From positions 314,883-378,882 of the forward strand of contig NZ_KZ672952.1 of NCBI RefSeq assembly GCF_002954775.1: DNA of 64,000 nt. The letters run 5' to 3'. Positions 34,614 to 42,544 of the stretch are shown here, piece by piece (position 1 is the stretch's first letter; every line of letters begins with the position of its first letter). This stretch comes from Streptomyces geranii. Lineage in GTDB: Bacteria > Actinomycetota > Actinomycetes > Streptomycetales > Streptomycetaceae. The translations under genes and the position numbers were made by a program. Under the pieces are notes generated by a model. The model did no database searches. It had not been told where the DNA came from and saw only the letters and a program-made list of their open reading frames with translations.

Positions 34614-35173
34614 GGCAGGTCGTCCTCGCAGAATCGTGCGGCCGGGTGTCACGCCGGGTCGGGTCACTTTGTCATAGCCACGTGATGCTAACGATAGCAC
34701 TGGACGCCTTCGACACGTCAAGAGTGCGGCGCGCACCCGCTCACCGGAACGGTGCGGAAGCCCGCCCGGCACGGGACAGCAGCGGGAGAACACCGGGAAG
34801 CACCGGAAAAACGAGGAATGCGGAAGAAATACGCGGTTCACATCTTGACGCGCCGGAGATTTCCCCCTCATGGTTTCAGCCAGCGCCGACCGTGCGACCG
34901 ACAAGTGTCCGCACGGGGCCGGCTGTCGAAGACGCCATAGCCACGGACGTCCCCGACGGGCGATATACGGCTGAATTCCGCGTGCGGTGTCCGACCGCGC
35001 GGCAGCGGATCGCCCCCCATTCCACCGGCCGACGACGGCTTCACCACCGCCGTCGCCGTCAACGAGTCCGTGTTCAGCTCACCGCTTCCCGTCATCGCCC
35101 GTGCGGCCCCGCACCGGCGATGGATCCGCCGCGGCCTGCCGTGCCGTTGGCCCATTCCTCACCAGGAGCCGCT
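34614..35173. other. divergent intergenic region, hydroxyacid dehydrogenase / MFS
   Basis: 560 bp without a convincing gene. Its only clear element is the LacI-type operator at 34685-34700 near the left end. The rest is of normal GC content and must contain the MFS promoter, which I could not place. Confidence 0.45.
34685..34700. promoter_or_regulatory. LacI-type operator 1
   Basis: ATGCTAACGATAGCAC, near-palindromic, matching the perfect copy at 37362 in 14 of 16 positions. Placed to control the dehydrogenase-kinase-cupin operon and possibly the divergent MFS gene. Confidence 0.75.
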
Positions 35174-36442
35174 ATGACTCACGCAGCGCAAGTCGACACC
35201 AGTACGGCGCCCGCGAACGAATCGCGGGAAAGCAGCCGTCCCCCCATTTCCCGTCCCATGATCGGGGTGGGGTTCCTGCTGATCGTCCTCTCCTACATGG
35301 TCAACGCGATGGACCGCCAGGTCTTTCCGCCGCTGCTGCCCAACATCCGCGCGGACTACGGGTTCTCCCTGGAGCAGGGCGGGCTGCTGGCGACGAACTT
35401 CACCCTCGGCATGGCCCTGGCCGGCCTCCCGGCGGGCTACCTCCTGGACCGCTTCCGCCGCAAGACCGTGCTGCTCGCCAGCATCGTGATCTACTCCCTG
35501 GGCACGATGGCCACGCCGCTGGCCACCGGTTTCGCCGACATGACGCTGTACCGGGTCGTCTCGGGCTTCGGTGAGGGCATGCAGTCCGCCGCCATCTTCG
35601 CGGCGCTCGGCGCCTTCTTCGCCCACCGGCGGGGCCTCGCCTTCGGCATCATCGGTGTGGGCTACTCCGTCGGCGTGTTCATCGCCCCGCTCATCGGCGT
35701 CCGCCTGATGAGCGCGCACGGCACCTGGCACTCGCCGTTCTACCTGTTCGGCGCGGCCGGGCTGCTGATCGCCACCGCCTGCCTGTTCCTGGTGAAAACC
35801 GGTCTGACCGAGCACTCCGTCGAGAAGGTCGCCTCGACCAGGACCTACGAGTACATGCCGGCCTCCGCCTACAACCGCAACACCATCGCGCTGGCCGTCC
35901 ACTCGGTCGTCAGCGGGGTGGCCATCTACGGCTTCCTCGGCCTCTACCCGACGTACCTGATCACCTCCCTGCACTACACCGCCGAGCAGGCCGCACTGGC
36001 GATGAGCCTCCTCGGTTTCGGCGGCATGTCCGCGATTCTGGGCGGCTGGCTCGGCGACCGCGTGAACCAGCGCAACCTGCTGATCGGCAGCCTGCTGGCC
36101 GTCTCCGCCGTCGGCGCGTGCATCTACGAGACACAGGCCGGCGTGGGCCTCCAGTGCGTGTTCGCGTTCCTCATGGGCGCCTTCGGTCTGGGCTTCGTCT
36201 ATCCCAACACCAACAGCGCGATGCAGCGGTCCGTCCGTCCCGAGCAGATCGGGCGGGCCTCCGGCCTCTTCGTCACCAGCTACTACGGAACGGCGGCGTT
36301 CTCGGGCCTGCTCTTCGCCGCCCTGGTGGACTCCTTCGGCTGGAGCAGCGCGGGACTGCTCCAGGTCATGGCCCTGCCGCTGCTGGGCGTCGCGGCCCTC
36401 CTCTTCGTCCGCCCCGCGCAGTTCAACAACGCGGTCCGCTAG
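35174..36442 (+). CDS. MFS transporter, anion/organic acid type
   Basis: 422 residues with 12 predicted helices. The MFS loop 2-3 motif is seen as GYLLDRFRRKTVLL. The N-terminal VNAMDRQVFPPLLPNIRADYG resembles the DxxR region of anion:cation symporter carriers for aromatic or sugar acids. It probably imports the substrate of the LacI-controlled pathway. The ATG at 35174 has AGGAG 6 nt upstream. Confidence 0.85.
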   Translation: MTHAAQVDTSTAPANESRESSRPPISRPMIGVGFLLIVLSYMVNAMDRQVFPPLLPNIRADYGFSLEQGGLLATNFTLGMALAGLPAGYLLDRFRRKTVLLASIVIYSLGTMATPLATGFADMTLYRVVSGFGEGMQSAAIFAALGAFFAHRRGLAFGIIGVGYSVGVFIAPLIGVRLMSAHGTWHSPFYLFGAAGLLIATACLFLVKTGLTEHSVEKVASTRTYEYMPASAYNRNTIALAVHSVVSGVAIYGFLGLYPTYLITSLHYTAEQAALAMSLLGFGGMSAILGGWLGDRVNQRNLLIGSLLAVSAVGACIYETQAGVGLQCVFAFLMGAFGLGFVYPNTNSAMQRSVRPEQIGRASGLFVTSYYGTAAFSGLLFAALVDSFGWSSAGLLQVMALPLLGVAALLFVRPAQFNNAVR

Positions 36443-36454
36443 CCGGACGGCACC

Positions 36455-36511
36455 GACACACCACAGGGGCTTGCCCACCGCCGAGCGGTGGGCAAGCCCC
36501 TGTGGTGTGTC
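36455..36511. terminator. long bidirectional terminator
   Basis: A perfect 27-bp inverted repeat (core CAGGGGCTTGCCCACCGC and its complement) with a 3-nt CGA loop between the convergent MFS and FAH-family genes. It is the strongest hairpin in the window. Confidence 0.9.
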
Positions 36512-36530
36512 ATCCGGCGGACGTCCGGAG

Positions 36531-37310
36531 TCAGCGGCTCTCCGCCACGACCGGGTTACGCAGGACTCCGATGCCCTCGATCTCCACCTCGACCTCGTCC
36601 CCCGGACGGATCGGCCCGACGCCGGCGGGCGTGCCGGTCATGATCGCGTCGCCGGGCAGCAGCCTCAGATAGCGGCTGAGGTAGGCGACGATGCCGGGAA
36701 CGGCCAGCAGCAGGTCGGCGGTACTCGCCGACTGCACGACGGTGCCGTTCACCCGGGTCGTCAGCGCCAGCCCCGAGGGGTCGAGTCCGGTCGCGACGAC
36801 GGGACCGAGGGGAGCGAAGGTGTCCTGCCCCTTTCCGATGAGAAGCGTTCCGAACGCACTCTCCTTGCGCTGGACGATACGGTCACTGACGTCATTGCCG
36901 CACGTATAGCCGAGGATGTACTCATGGGCCTCGGAGGGCTTCACATGCCGGGCCTCCTTTCCGATGACGACAACCAACTCGCCCTCGAAATGGATCAGTT
37001 CACCGTCCGCCGGATAGACGATGGCGTCACCCGGTCCGATCACCGCGGTGCTCGGCTTCATGAAACAGACGGGAACCTCCGGAACCGCACGGTCGGTCTC
37101 GTCGATGTGTGAGGCGTAGTTGTAGGCGAAACCGAAGACCCGGGGCCGCTCCAGCGGCGCGAGAACGACCACGTCACCGATTTCGTCGACACGCCCCGTG
37201 GGGGAAAGTCCGGTGAAGGGGTCACCCTCGAATCTCGCGATCCTGCTGTCACCGGATTCGAGTTCTCCGTAATGACACACACCGCCGACGGCATACCTGA
37301 CGATCCGCAC
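36531..37310 (-). CDS. FAH-family hydrolase/isomerase of the LacI regulon
   Basis: 259 residues: VFGFAYNYASHIDETD, FMKPSTAVIGPGDAIVYP, metal ligands in HFEGELVVVIG, CGNDVSDR and IMTGTPAGVGPIRPGD. FAH-family members act on ring-cleavage products (hydrolases, decarboxylases, isomerases such as the homoprotocatechuate pathway enzymes). With the HPCD-like protein at 40923 this suggests meta-cleavage-like chemistry, but the dioxygenase is atypical. The GTG at 37310 has GGAGG 5 nt upstream. Operator 2 lies 52 bp upstream. Confidence 0.8.
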   Translation of the reverse strand: MRIVRYAVGGVCHYGELESGDSRIARFEGDPFTGLSPTGRVDEIGDVVVLAPLERPRVFGFAYNYASHIDETDRAVPEVPVCFMKPSTAVIGPGDAIVYPADGELIHFEGELVVVIGKEARHVKPSEAHEYILGYTCGNDVSDRIVQRKESAFGTLLIGKGQDTFAPLGPVVATGLDPSGLALTTRVNGTVVQSASTADLLLAVPGIVAYLSRYLRLLPGDAIMTGTPAGVGPIRPGDEVEVEIEGIGVLRNPVVAESR

Positions 37311-37361
37311 GGACACCTCCGCAACTAGGCAGCCACGAGCGGCTGCACGGCCCATCCAGCA

Positions 37362-37377
37362 GTGCTAACGTTAGCAC
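37362..37377. promoter_or_regulatory. LacI-type operator 2 (perfect palindrome)
   Basis: GTGCTAACGTTAGCAC is a perfect 16-bp palindrome upstream of the FAH-family gene. It has the central CG typical of LacI/PurR sites and serves as reference for the other four copies. Confidence 0.85.
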
Positions 37378-37432
37378 GAACGCGATGATCAGCCCGTCGC
37401 CCTCACTCCACCGACCACTGAGCGCGACGAGA

Positions 37433-37448
37433 GCGCTATCGTTGGCAC
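37433..37448. promoter_or_regulatory. LacI-type operator 3 (autoregulatory)
   Basis: GCGCTATCGTTGGCAC, an imperfect copy of the palindrome, 46 bp upstream of the lacI-family start codon and 71 bp centre-to-centre from operator 2. Confidence 0.7.
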
Positions 37449-37494
37449 ACGGAAAGTGACGGCAACGGGATCAGTCAGTTCGAGGGGGCCTTAC

Positions 37495-38526
37495 GTGATC
37501 ACGACCAGGGACATCGCCGAACGCCTCGGAATCTCCGTCTCGACGGTCGGCCGGGCACTCTCCGACGACTCCCGCATCAGCGAGGAGACCAAGTTCCGGG
37601 TCCGCCAGGCCGCTTCCGAGATGGGGTACGTCGGCAACCGCGCGGCCCGGATGATGCGCGGCGCGTCCAGCAACGTGGTCGCGCTGGTCATCCCGGACAT
37701 CCGCAACAGCTTCTACTCGACGATCGCGCACGAGCTGTCCAAGAACATGGAGGCCGAGGGCTTCCAGCTGATGCTCTCGGAGACCGACGACGACCGCCTG
37801 GTCGAGCTGAGCCACCTGCGCGAACTGTCCGCCAACCGCGTCGCCGGCGTCATCATCGTGCCGACCGCCCGCCCGCACAGCGAGTCGGTCAAGCTGCTCA
37901 AGGCCGTACCGCACCTCCAGCTGCTGCGCCGCCACCCGTCGCTCGGCGCCCAGTGGTTCGGCGTGGACGACCACGAGGCGCTGCGCCGGGCGACGGCCCA
38001 TCTGGTGGCGCTCGGCCACACCCGGATCGCGTACTTGGGCGGACCCGAGGAACTGCCCACGGGCGCGGAGCGTCTGCGCGGTTTCCGCAGCGCCCTGAGC
38101 GAGGGCGGCCTGCCGGACGACGCCGGGCGTACGGAGCTGGGGCCGCCGGCGTCCGCGGACCACGGGCGCGAGGCGGTACGGCGGCTGCTGACGGGGCCGG
38201 ACGCGCCCACCGGTCTCGTCCTGGGGTCGATCCAGCTCACCCGGGGGGTCCTGGAGGAGTTGTCCGCGCAGGGCGTGAAGGTGCCCGGGGAACTGTCCGT
38301 GGTCGGTTTCGGGGACGAGCCGGGGTTCTCCTGGTGGGGTCCCGGGCTCACCACCACCGGACTGCCGATCCAGGAGATGGCCACCGGCTGCGCGCTGTGG
38401 CTGCTGCGCCGCCTCAAGACCAAGCCGGTCAACGACGGCCCGTACACCTCGGTCTCCCCCGGCTCACTGATCCTGCGCGGCAGCACGGCATCCCCCGACG
38501 GAGAGGCCCCGTCCGGGTCCGCCTGA
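37495..38526 (+). CDS. LacI-family transcriptional regulator
   Basis: 343 residues. The N-terminal helix-turn-helix and hinge (TTRDIAERLGISVSTVGRAL, RNRAARMMRG-like hinge) precede a periplasmic-binding-like sensor (NVVALVIPDIRNSFYSTIAHEL, GVDDHEALRRATAHLVALGH, ELSVVGFGDEPGFSWWGPGL). LacI proteins repress catabolic genes until a sugar or acid ligand binds. The five palindromes at 34685, 37362, 37433, 39342 and 39457 lie only around this gene and its neighbours, so it is their probable ligand-controlled repressor. The GTG at 37495 has GAGGGGG 8 nt upstream. Confidence 0.9.
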   Translation: MITTRDIAERLGISVSTVGRALSDDSRISEETKFRVRQAASEMGYVGNRAARMMRGASSNVVALVIPDIRNSFYSTIAHELSKNMEAEGFQLMLSETDDDRLVELSHLRELSANRVAGVIIVPTARPHSESVKLLKAVPHLQLLRRHPSLGAQWFGVDDHEALRRATAHLVALGHTRIAYLGGPEELPTGAERLRGFRSALSEGGLPDDAGRTELGPPASADHGREAVRRLLTGPDAPTGLVLGSIQLTRGVLEELSAQGVKVPGELSVVGFGDEPGFSWWGPGLTTTGLPIQEMATGCALWLLRRLKTKPVNDGPYTSVSPGSLILRGSTASPDGEAPSGSA

Positions 38527-38573
38527 GCGACGAGCCGCCTCACCCACGAACACCGCGGGCACCCCACGAACAG

Positions 38574-38610
38574 CGAGGGCGCCCGGAGCACATCGCTCCG
38601 GGCGCCCTCG
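38574..38610. terminator. bidirectional terminator
   Basis: A perfect 16-bp stem (CGAGGGCGCCCGGAGC and its complement) with a 5-nt loop between the convergent LacI and FMN reductase genes. Confidence 0.85.
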
Positions 38611-38628
38611 TCCGCGTACACCGCCGGG

Positions 38629-39222
38629 TCAGTACGTCCCGCCGCGCAGCGTTCGCATGACGCGGGCGGTGCGGGCGAGTTCGTCGAGGACCTGCTCGGC
38701 GGCGTCCTCGTGCACCTTGCCCGGCCTGAAGTCGCCGTCCTCGACGAGTTGGCCGACGAACGGGATGCTCACGGTCGGAGCGATCGGCAGCATTCTCAGG
38801 TTCGCCACGACCTGCTTGCCCATCTGCACGGCCCGGGTACCCGCCGAGACGCCTCCATAGCTGACGAACCCGGCCGGCTTGTGGTGCCACTCCACGGCGA
38901 GGTAGTCCCACGCGTTCTTCAACGGGGCAGGGAAGCCGCCGTTGTACTCGGGGGTGACGAAGACGAACGCGTCCGACGCCTCGACGATCCGGCTCCATTC
39001 GCGGGTGTGGCTCTTCGTGTACCGCCGCAGGGCGGGCGGATGCGGCTCGTCGAAGAACGGGAGAGCGAGTTCATGCAGGTCGACGATGTGCGACTCGAAC
39101 TGCTCGCACTCCGCGGCCCGGCCGGTGAACCAGTCGGCGACGGATCTGCCCACCCGTCCGGGGCGGGTACTGGCCACCACGGTGGTGAGGGTCATGGGTG
39201 GCGCGGAGGGCTGGGCTGTCAT
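38629..39222 (-). CDS. NAD(P)H-dependent FMN reductase (flavodoxin-like fold)
   Basis: 197 residues. Typical motifs are TLTTVVASTRPGRVG (phosphate loop), AFVFVTPEYNGGFPAPLKNAWD (flavin site, near-universal in the family) and KPAGFVSYGGVSAGTRAVQ. It supplies reduced FMN or reduces quinones or azo compounds. Its operator (39342) places it in the LacI regulon. It could support a flavin-dependent step not encoded here, or protect against quinones. The start at 39222 is preferred over 39195, but neither has a strong ribosome site. Confidence 0.85.
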   Translation of the reverse strand: MTAQPSAPPMTLTTVVASTRPGRVGRSVADWFTGRAAECEQFESHIVDLHELALPFFDEPHPPALRRYTKSHTREWSRIVEASDAFVFVTPEYNGGFPAPLKNAWDYLAVEWHHKPAGFVSYGGVSAGTRAVQMGKQVVANLRMLPIAPTVSIPFVGQLVEDGDFRPGKVHEDAAEQVLDELARTARVMRTLRGGTY

Positions 39223-39341
39223 GGCGGGTCGCTTTCCTGTCGGCCGGCCGGAATCCGGCCCGGCGAACCCACGCCTCCTGCGCTGTCCGTACGTCAGGAG
39301 GGCGTGGATCCGCCGGAGTCTGTGCCGGAGCGTTCCGGATT

Positions 39342-39357
39342 GTGCGAACGATAGCAT
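39342..39357. promoter_or_regulatory. LacI-type operator 4
   Basis: GTGCGAACGATAGCAT, an imperfect copy, 120 bp upstream of the FMN reductase start. It lies 115 bp centre-to-centre from operator 5, close to 11 helical turns. Confidence 0.7.
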
Positions 39358-39426
39358 TCACGCCCAGGCAGGCAAAGAGGGCGTCGGCAAACCGCAAGAC
39401 CACCGACTCGATGCGCTACCCACCTC

Positions 39427-39472
39427 TTGACAGACTCACCACCACTTTGCACGATTGCGCTATCGATAGCAC
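39427..39472 (+). promoter_or_regulatory. promoter and LacI-type operator 5 of the enolase-like operon
   Basis: TTGACA (39427-39432), 17-bp spacer, CACGAT (39450-39455). The operator GCGCTATCGATAGCAC (39457-39472) follows at once and would cover the transcription start, a classic repression geometry. The first codon of the operon is at 39523. Confidence 0.75.
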
Positions 39473-39522
39473 TACCGGGCCGCAGCAGGGCGCCCGTCCG
39501 AACTCCGAAAGGTCGCACCGCA

Positions 39523-40833
39523 ATGACAGACTCGCGGATCGCCAAGCTCTACGGCCGCAGGGTGTGGGACTCACGCGGTCGGCCGACCGTCGAGGTCGAG
39601 GTGCGCCTCGCGGACGGCGCGGTCGGGCGGGCCATCGCCCCGGCGGGGGCCTCGACGGGGCAGGGCGAGGCGCTCGACCTGCGCGACGGCGGCAGCCGTT
39701 TCGGCGGACTCGACGTCCGGCGCGCGGTGGGCTCGGTGAACCACGAGATCGCGCCCGCCCTCCTCGACCGGGACGCGGCCGACCAGGAGGCCGTCGACCG
39801 GCTACTGGTCGACCTCGACGGCACCCCCGACCGCAGCCGTCTCGGCGGCAACGCGCTCGTGGCGACCTCCATGGCGGTCCTGCACGCCGCCGCCGCGTCG
39901 GCCGGCGTACCCCTGTGGCAGCACCTGGCGGGCGGGCGCCCGGTCCGTATCCCCCTTCCCGAGATCCAGATCTTCGGCGGCGGCGCCCACGCGGACCGCC
40001 GGGTCGACGTCCAGGACTTCATGGTGATGTGCCCCGCGGCGGGGAGCTTCGCCGAGGCCCTGGACTGGACGGCGGAGATCTACCGGGCCGCCGGCGCGCT
40101 GATGCGGCGGGCGGGCAAGGCGCAGGGGGTCGCCGACGAAGGCGGCTTCTGGCCGGCGTTCGACTCCAACGAGGAGGCCCTGGAGACGCTGACCCGGGCG
40201 ATCGAGAGCGCGGGCTTCGCCCCCTCGACGCAGGTCGGTATCTCGCTGGACGTCGCGGCCTCTCAGTTCGGCAGCGGCGGGCGGTACACCCTGGCCCTGG
40301 ACGACCGCACCCTGGACACCTCCGCGCTGATCGACATGCTGGGCGGCTGGATCGAGCAGTATCCGATCCTGTCCGTCGAGGACCCGGTGGGCGAGGACGA
40401 CCACGAGGGCATGCTGGAGTTCACCCGGCGTCACGGCCACCGCTGCCAGGTCATCGGCGACGACTACCTGGTCACGAACGCCAAGCGGGTCGAGGCCGCG
40501 GCGACCACCGGCGCGGCGAACGCCGTGCTCGTCAAGCCGAACCAGGCCGGCACGGTCACCGAGGCGTTCCAGGCCCTGCGGGCCGGGAAGGAAGCCGGCT
40601 TCGGCACGATCGTCTCGGCGCGTTCCGGGGAGACCGAGGACGTCACCATCGCCCACCTCAGCGTCGGCTGGGACGCGGGCCAGCTGAAGGTCGGCTCGTT
40701 CACCCGCTCCGAGCGCATGGCCAAGTGGAACGAGGTTCTGCGTATCGAGGAATCCCTCGGTGAATCCGCGGAATTCAGTGGCTGGTCCGCCCTCGCATTC
40801 GCCGGTTCCGGGAAATCCGCCGCCAAGCCGTAG
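39523..40833 (+). CDS. enolase paralogue with altered active site
   Basis: 436 residues aligning along its length with phosphopyruvate hydratase. Kept: GASTG loop, His156 in GGGAHADRR, Glu206 in ADEGGF, metal ligands in SLDVAASQF, SVEDPVGEDD and IGDDYLVTN, Lys338 in LVKPNQAG and Lys389 in GQLKVG. Changed: the usual SHRSGETED is SARSGETED (Ala366 in place of the conserved His), QEF is QDF (Asp165), and PSGAST is PAGAST. The catalytic base and metals are intact while substrate- and phosphate-contacting residues differ, so a related 2-phospho or 2-hydroxy acid is a more likely substrate than 2-phosphoglycerate. It is unlikely to be the housekeeping enolase: it sits in a LacI-controlled catabolic operon. 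Confidence 0.85.
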   Translation: MTDSRIAKLYGRRVWDSRGRPTVEVEVRLADGAVGRAIAPAGASTGQGEALDLRDGGSRFGGLDVRRAVGSVNHEIAPALLDRDAADQEAVDRLLVDLDGTPDRSRLGGNALVATSMAVLHAAAASAGVPLWQHLAGGRPVRIPLPEIQIFGGGAHADRRVDVQDFMVMCPAAGSFAEALDWTAEIYRAAGALMRRAGKAQGVADEGGFWPAFDSNEEALETLTRAIESAGFAPSTQVGISLDVAASQFGSGGRYTLALDDRTLDTSALIDMLGGWIEQYPILSVEDPVGEDDHEGMLEFTRRHGHRCQVIGDDYLVTNAKRVEAAATTGAANAVLVKPNQAGTVTEAFQALRAGKEAGFGTIVSARSGETEDVTIAHLSVGWDAGQLKVGSFTRSERMAKWNEVLRIEESLGESAEFSGWSALAFAGSGKSAAKP

Positions 40834-40922
40834 AACGGCCGTACGGCCTTACAGTCATCGAAGTCGCAGTCATCGAATTGCGAAAATCGAATTCCAGAGC
40901 CGATCCGAGCACGGAGACCAGC

Positions 40923-41933
40923 ATGCTGCCACCCGTCAATCTGCGCCCGAGTTTCAATATCACCCGCTCCAGTCACGTCCGACTCACGGTCGCGGATCTG
41001 GCCGAGAGCCGGAACTTCTATGTGAACGTGCTGGGTCTGGTCGTCAGTGACGAGGACGAGCGCACCTGCCATCTCCGCGGCCTCGCCGAAGCCTGCCACC
41101 ACAGTCTCGTCCTGGAGCTGGACGAGGAGGGCGCGGGCCGGTGCCGGAGGATCGGCTTCCGGGTGTTCTTCGACGAGGACCTCGACCTCGCGTACGACTG
41201 GTTCCGCGAGCGGGGACTGCCCGCCGAGTGGGTCGACGTCCCGTACCAGGGCCGTACGCTGCACGTCAGCGACCCCATCGGCACACCGCTCGAACTGTGC
41301 GCGCACATGGAGACCCGGCCGAGGCTGCACATCGACTTCGAGCGGTACAAGGGTGCCCACGCGCAGCGGCTGGACCACTTCCAGACCTTCGCGCCCGACA
41401 CGTACGAGTTGTGCGCGTTCTACGGCGAACTGGGCTTCCGCAACTCGGAGTACCTGGAGCACGGCGACAAGCTGCTGGGCGCGTTCATGTACCGCAAGGG
41501 CACCTGCCTGGACCTCGCGATCGTCGAGAACTCCGGGCCCGCCCTGCACCACTTCGCCTACACCGTCTCCGAGAGCCACGACATCTTCGCCGCCTGCGAC
41601 TGGGCGGGCATCCAGGGCTACGGCGACGGTGTGGAGCGGGGGCCGGGGCGGCACGGTCCGGGCGGGATGCTCTTCGTCTACCTCCGAGATCCCGACGGGC
41701 ACCGGGTGGAGGTCTTCAACAGCCACTACCAGACGATCGACACCGAGATCGAGCCGGTGCGCTGGGACGCGGCCTCGCTGAGCACCAACGCCCGCTGGGG
41801 TCTCCCGGCCCTGGAGAAGTGGTACTTCGAGGCGTCGCCCTTCGTGGGGGTCAAGCAGATTCCGCCGGTCGAGCCGCCGAACCCCATGTCGCTGGAGCGG
41901 TTCCTGCTCGAACAGCCCCGCTCCACCCGCTGA
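40923..41933 (+). CDS. extradiol dioxygenase-like VOC protein (homoprotocatechuate 2,3-dioxygenase family)
   Basis: 336 residues, two VOC modules. Similar in pattern to Brevibacterium HPCD: VADLAESRNFYVNVLGL, VERGPGRHG, YLRDPDGHRVEVF. The metal triad is present (His152 in LDHF, His210 in LHHFAY, Glu263 in HRVEVF) and the Tyr before it is kept. The acid-base His of HPCD (H200, in VHD) is Leu196 here (CLDLA), and the Asn after the first ligand (DHFN) is Gln154. Engineered changes at H200 in HPCD slow or redirect ring cleavage, so this protein may act on a non-catechol or do different chemistry. GGAG lies 8 nt before the ATG. Second gene of the operon. Confidence 0.82.
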   Translation: MLPPVNLRPSFNITRSSHVRLTVADLAESRNFYVNVLGLVVSDEDERTCHLRGLAEACHHSLVLELDEEGAGRCRRIGFRVFFDEDLDLAYDWFRERGLPAEWVDVPYQGRTLHVSDPIGTPLELCAHMETRPRLHIDFERYKGAHAQRLDHFQTFAPDTYELCAFYGELGFRNSEYLEHGDKLLGAFMYRKGTCLDLAIVENSGPALHHFAYTVSESHDIFAACDWAGIQGYGDGVERGPGRHGPGGMLFVYLRDPDGHRVEVFNSHYQTIDTEIEPVRWDAASLSTNARWGLPALEKWYFEASPFVGVKQIPPVEPPNPMSLERFLLEQPRSTR

Positions 41934-41959
41934 TCCTTTCGTCCCCCGAGGAGTCACCC

Positions 41960-42520
41960 ATGGCACGAGTCCCCTATCTGCGCCGCGAGGACGCGGACGA
42001 GTCGCGAAAGGCCCTGTACGACCGGCTGGAGGCCGAGCGCAAGGTGCCGACGGCGAACATCTTTCTCGCCCTGACCCACGCGCCGACCCAGCTGGACGCC
42101 TTCCTGACCTACGCCAACTCCCTGCGGGCCGCCGACCTCAGCCCGAAGCTGCGGGAGCTGGCGATCCTGACCGTGGGGTACGCGACCCGGTCAGCGTACG
42201 AGGTGGCGCACCACCAGTCGCACGGGCTGCAGGCCGGGCTCACCGGGGAACAGCTCGCGGCGGTGGCCGACTTCGAGTCGTCCGAGTCGTCCGAGCTGTT
42301 CGACGCCACGGAGATGGCGGTGATGCGGCTCGCGAAGGAGTCCACGCTCCGGGTCGACGTCTCGGAGAAGACATGGCGTGCCGCCGCCGACCGTCTGACG
42401 GACAGACAGATGGTCGAACTGTCGTTGTCCATCGCCTGGTACAACTCCGGCGTCCGCATCATGGGGCTGCTGGGCATCGACCTTGAGGACAACTACCCAA
42501 ACCCTTTCCCCAATTCGTAA
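41960..42520 (+). CDS. carboxymuconolactone decarboxylase-family protein (AhpD-like fold)
   Basis: 186 residues. The CMD core is LRELAILTVGYATRSAYEVAHHQSHGLQAGL, with the E-x3-HH motif but no CxxC pair, so it is not an AhpD-type peroxidase. A second helical half (QMVELSLSIAWYNSGVRIMGLLGI) follows. CMD proteins decarboxylate or isomerise ring-cleavage products. A GAGGAG ribosome site lies 7 nt upstream; the gene is 26 bp after the dioxygenase-like gene. Confidence 0.83.
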   Translation: MARVPYLRREDADESRKALYDRLEAERKVPTANIFLALTHAPTQLDAFLTYANSLRAADLSPKLRELAILTVGYATRSAYEVAHHQSHGLQAGLTGEQLAAVADFESSESSELFDATEMAVMRLAKESTLRVDVSEKTWRAAADRLTDRQMVELSLSIAWYNSGVRIMGLLGIDLEDNYPNPFPNS

Positions 42521-42544
42521 GTTCGTGTTCCAAGGAGTATTTCA

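Noticed and set aside
39523..40833. Housekeeping enolase (eno)
   Set aside because: The active-site His is replaced by Ala, there are other changes at substrate positions, and the LacI-controlled catabolic context is wrong for eno.
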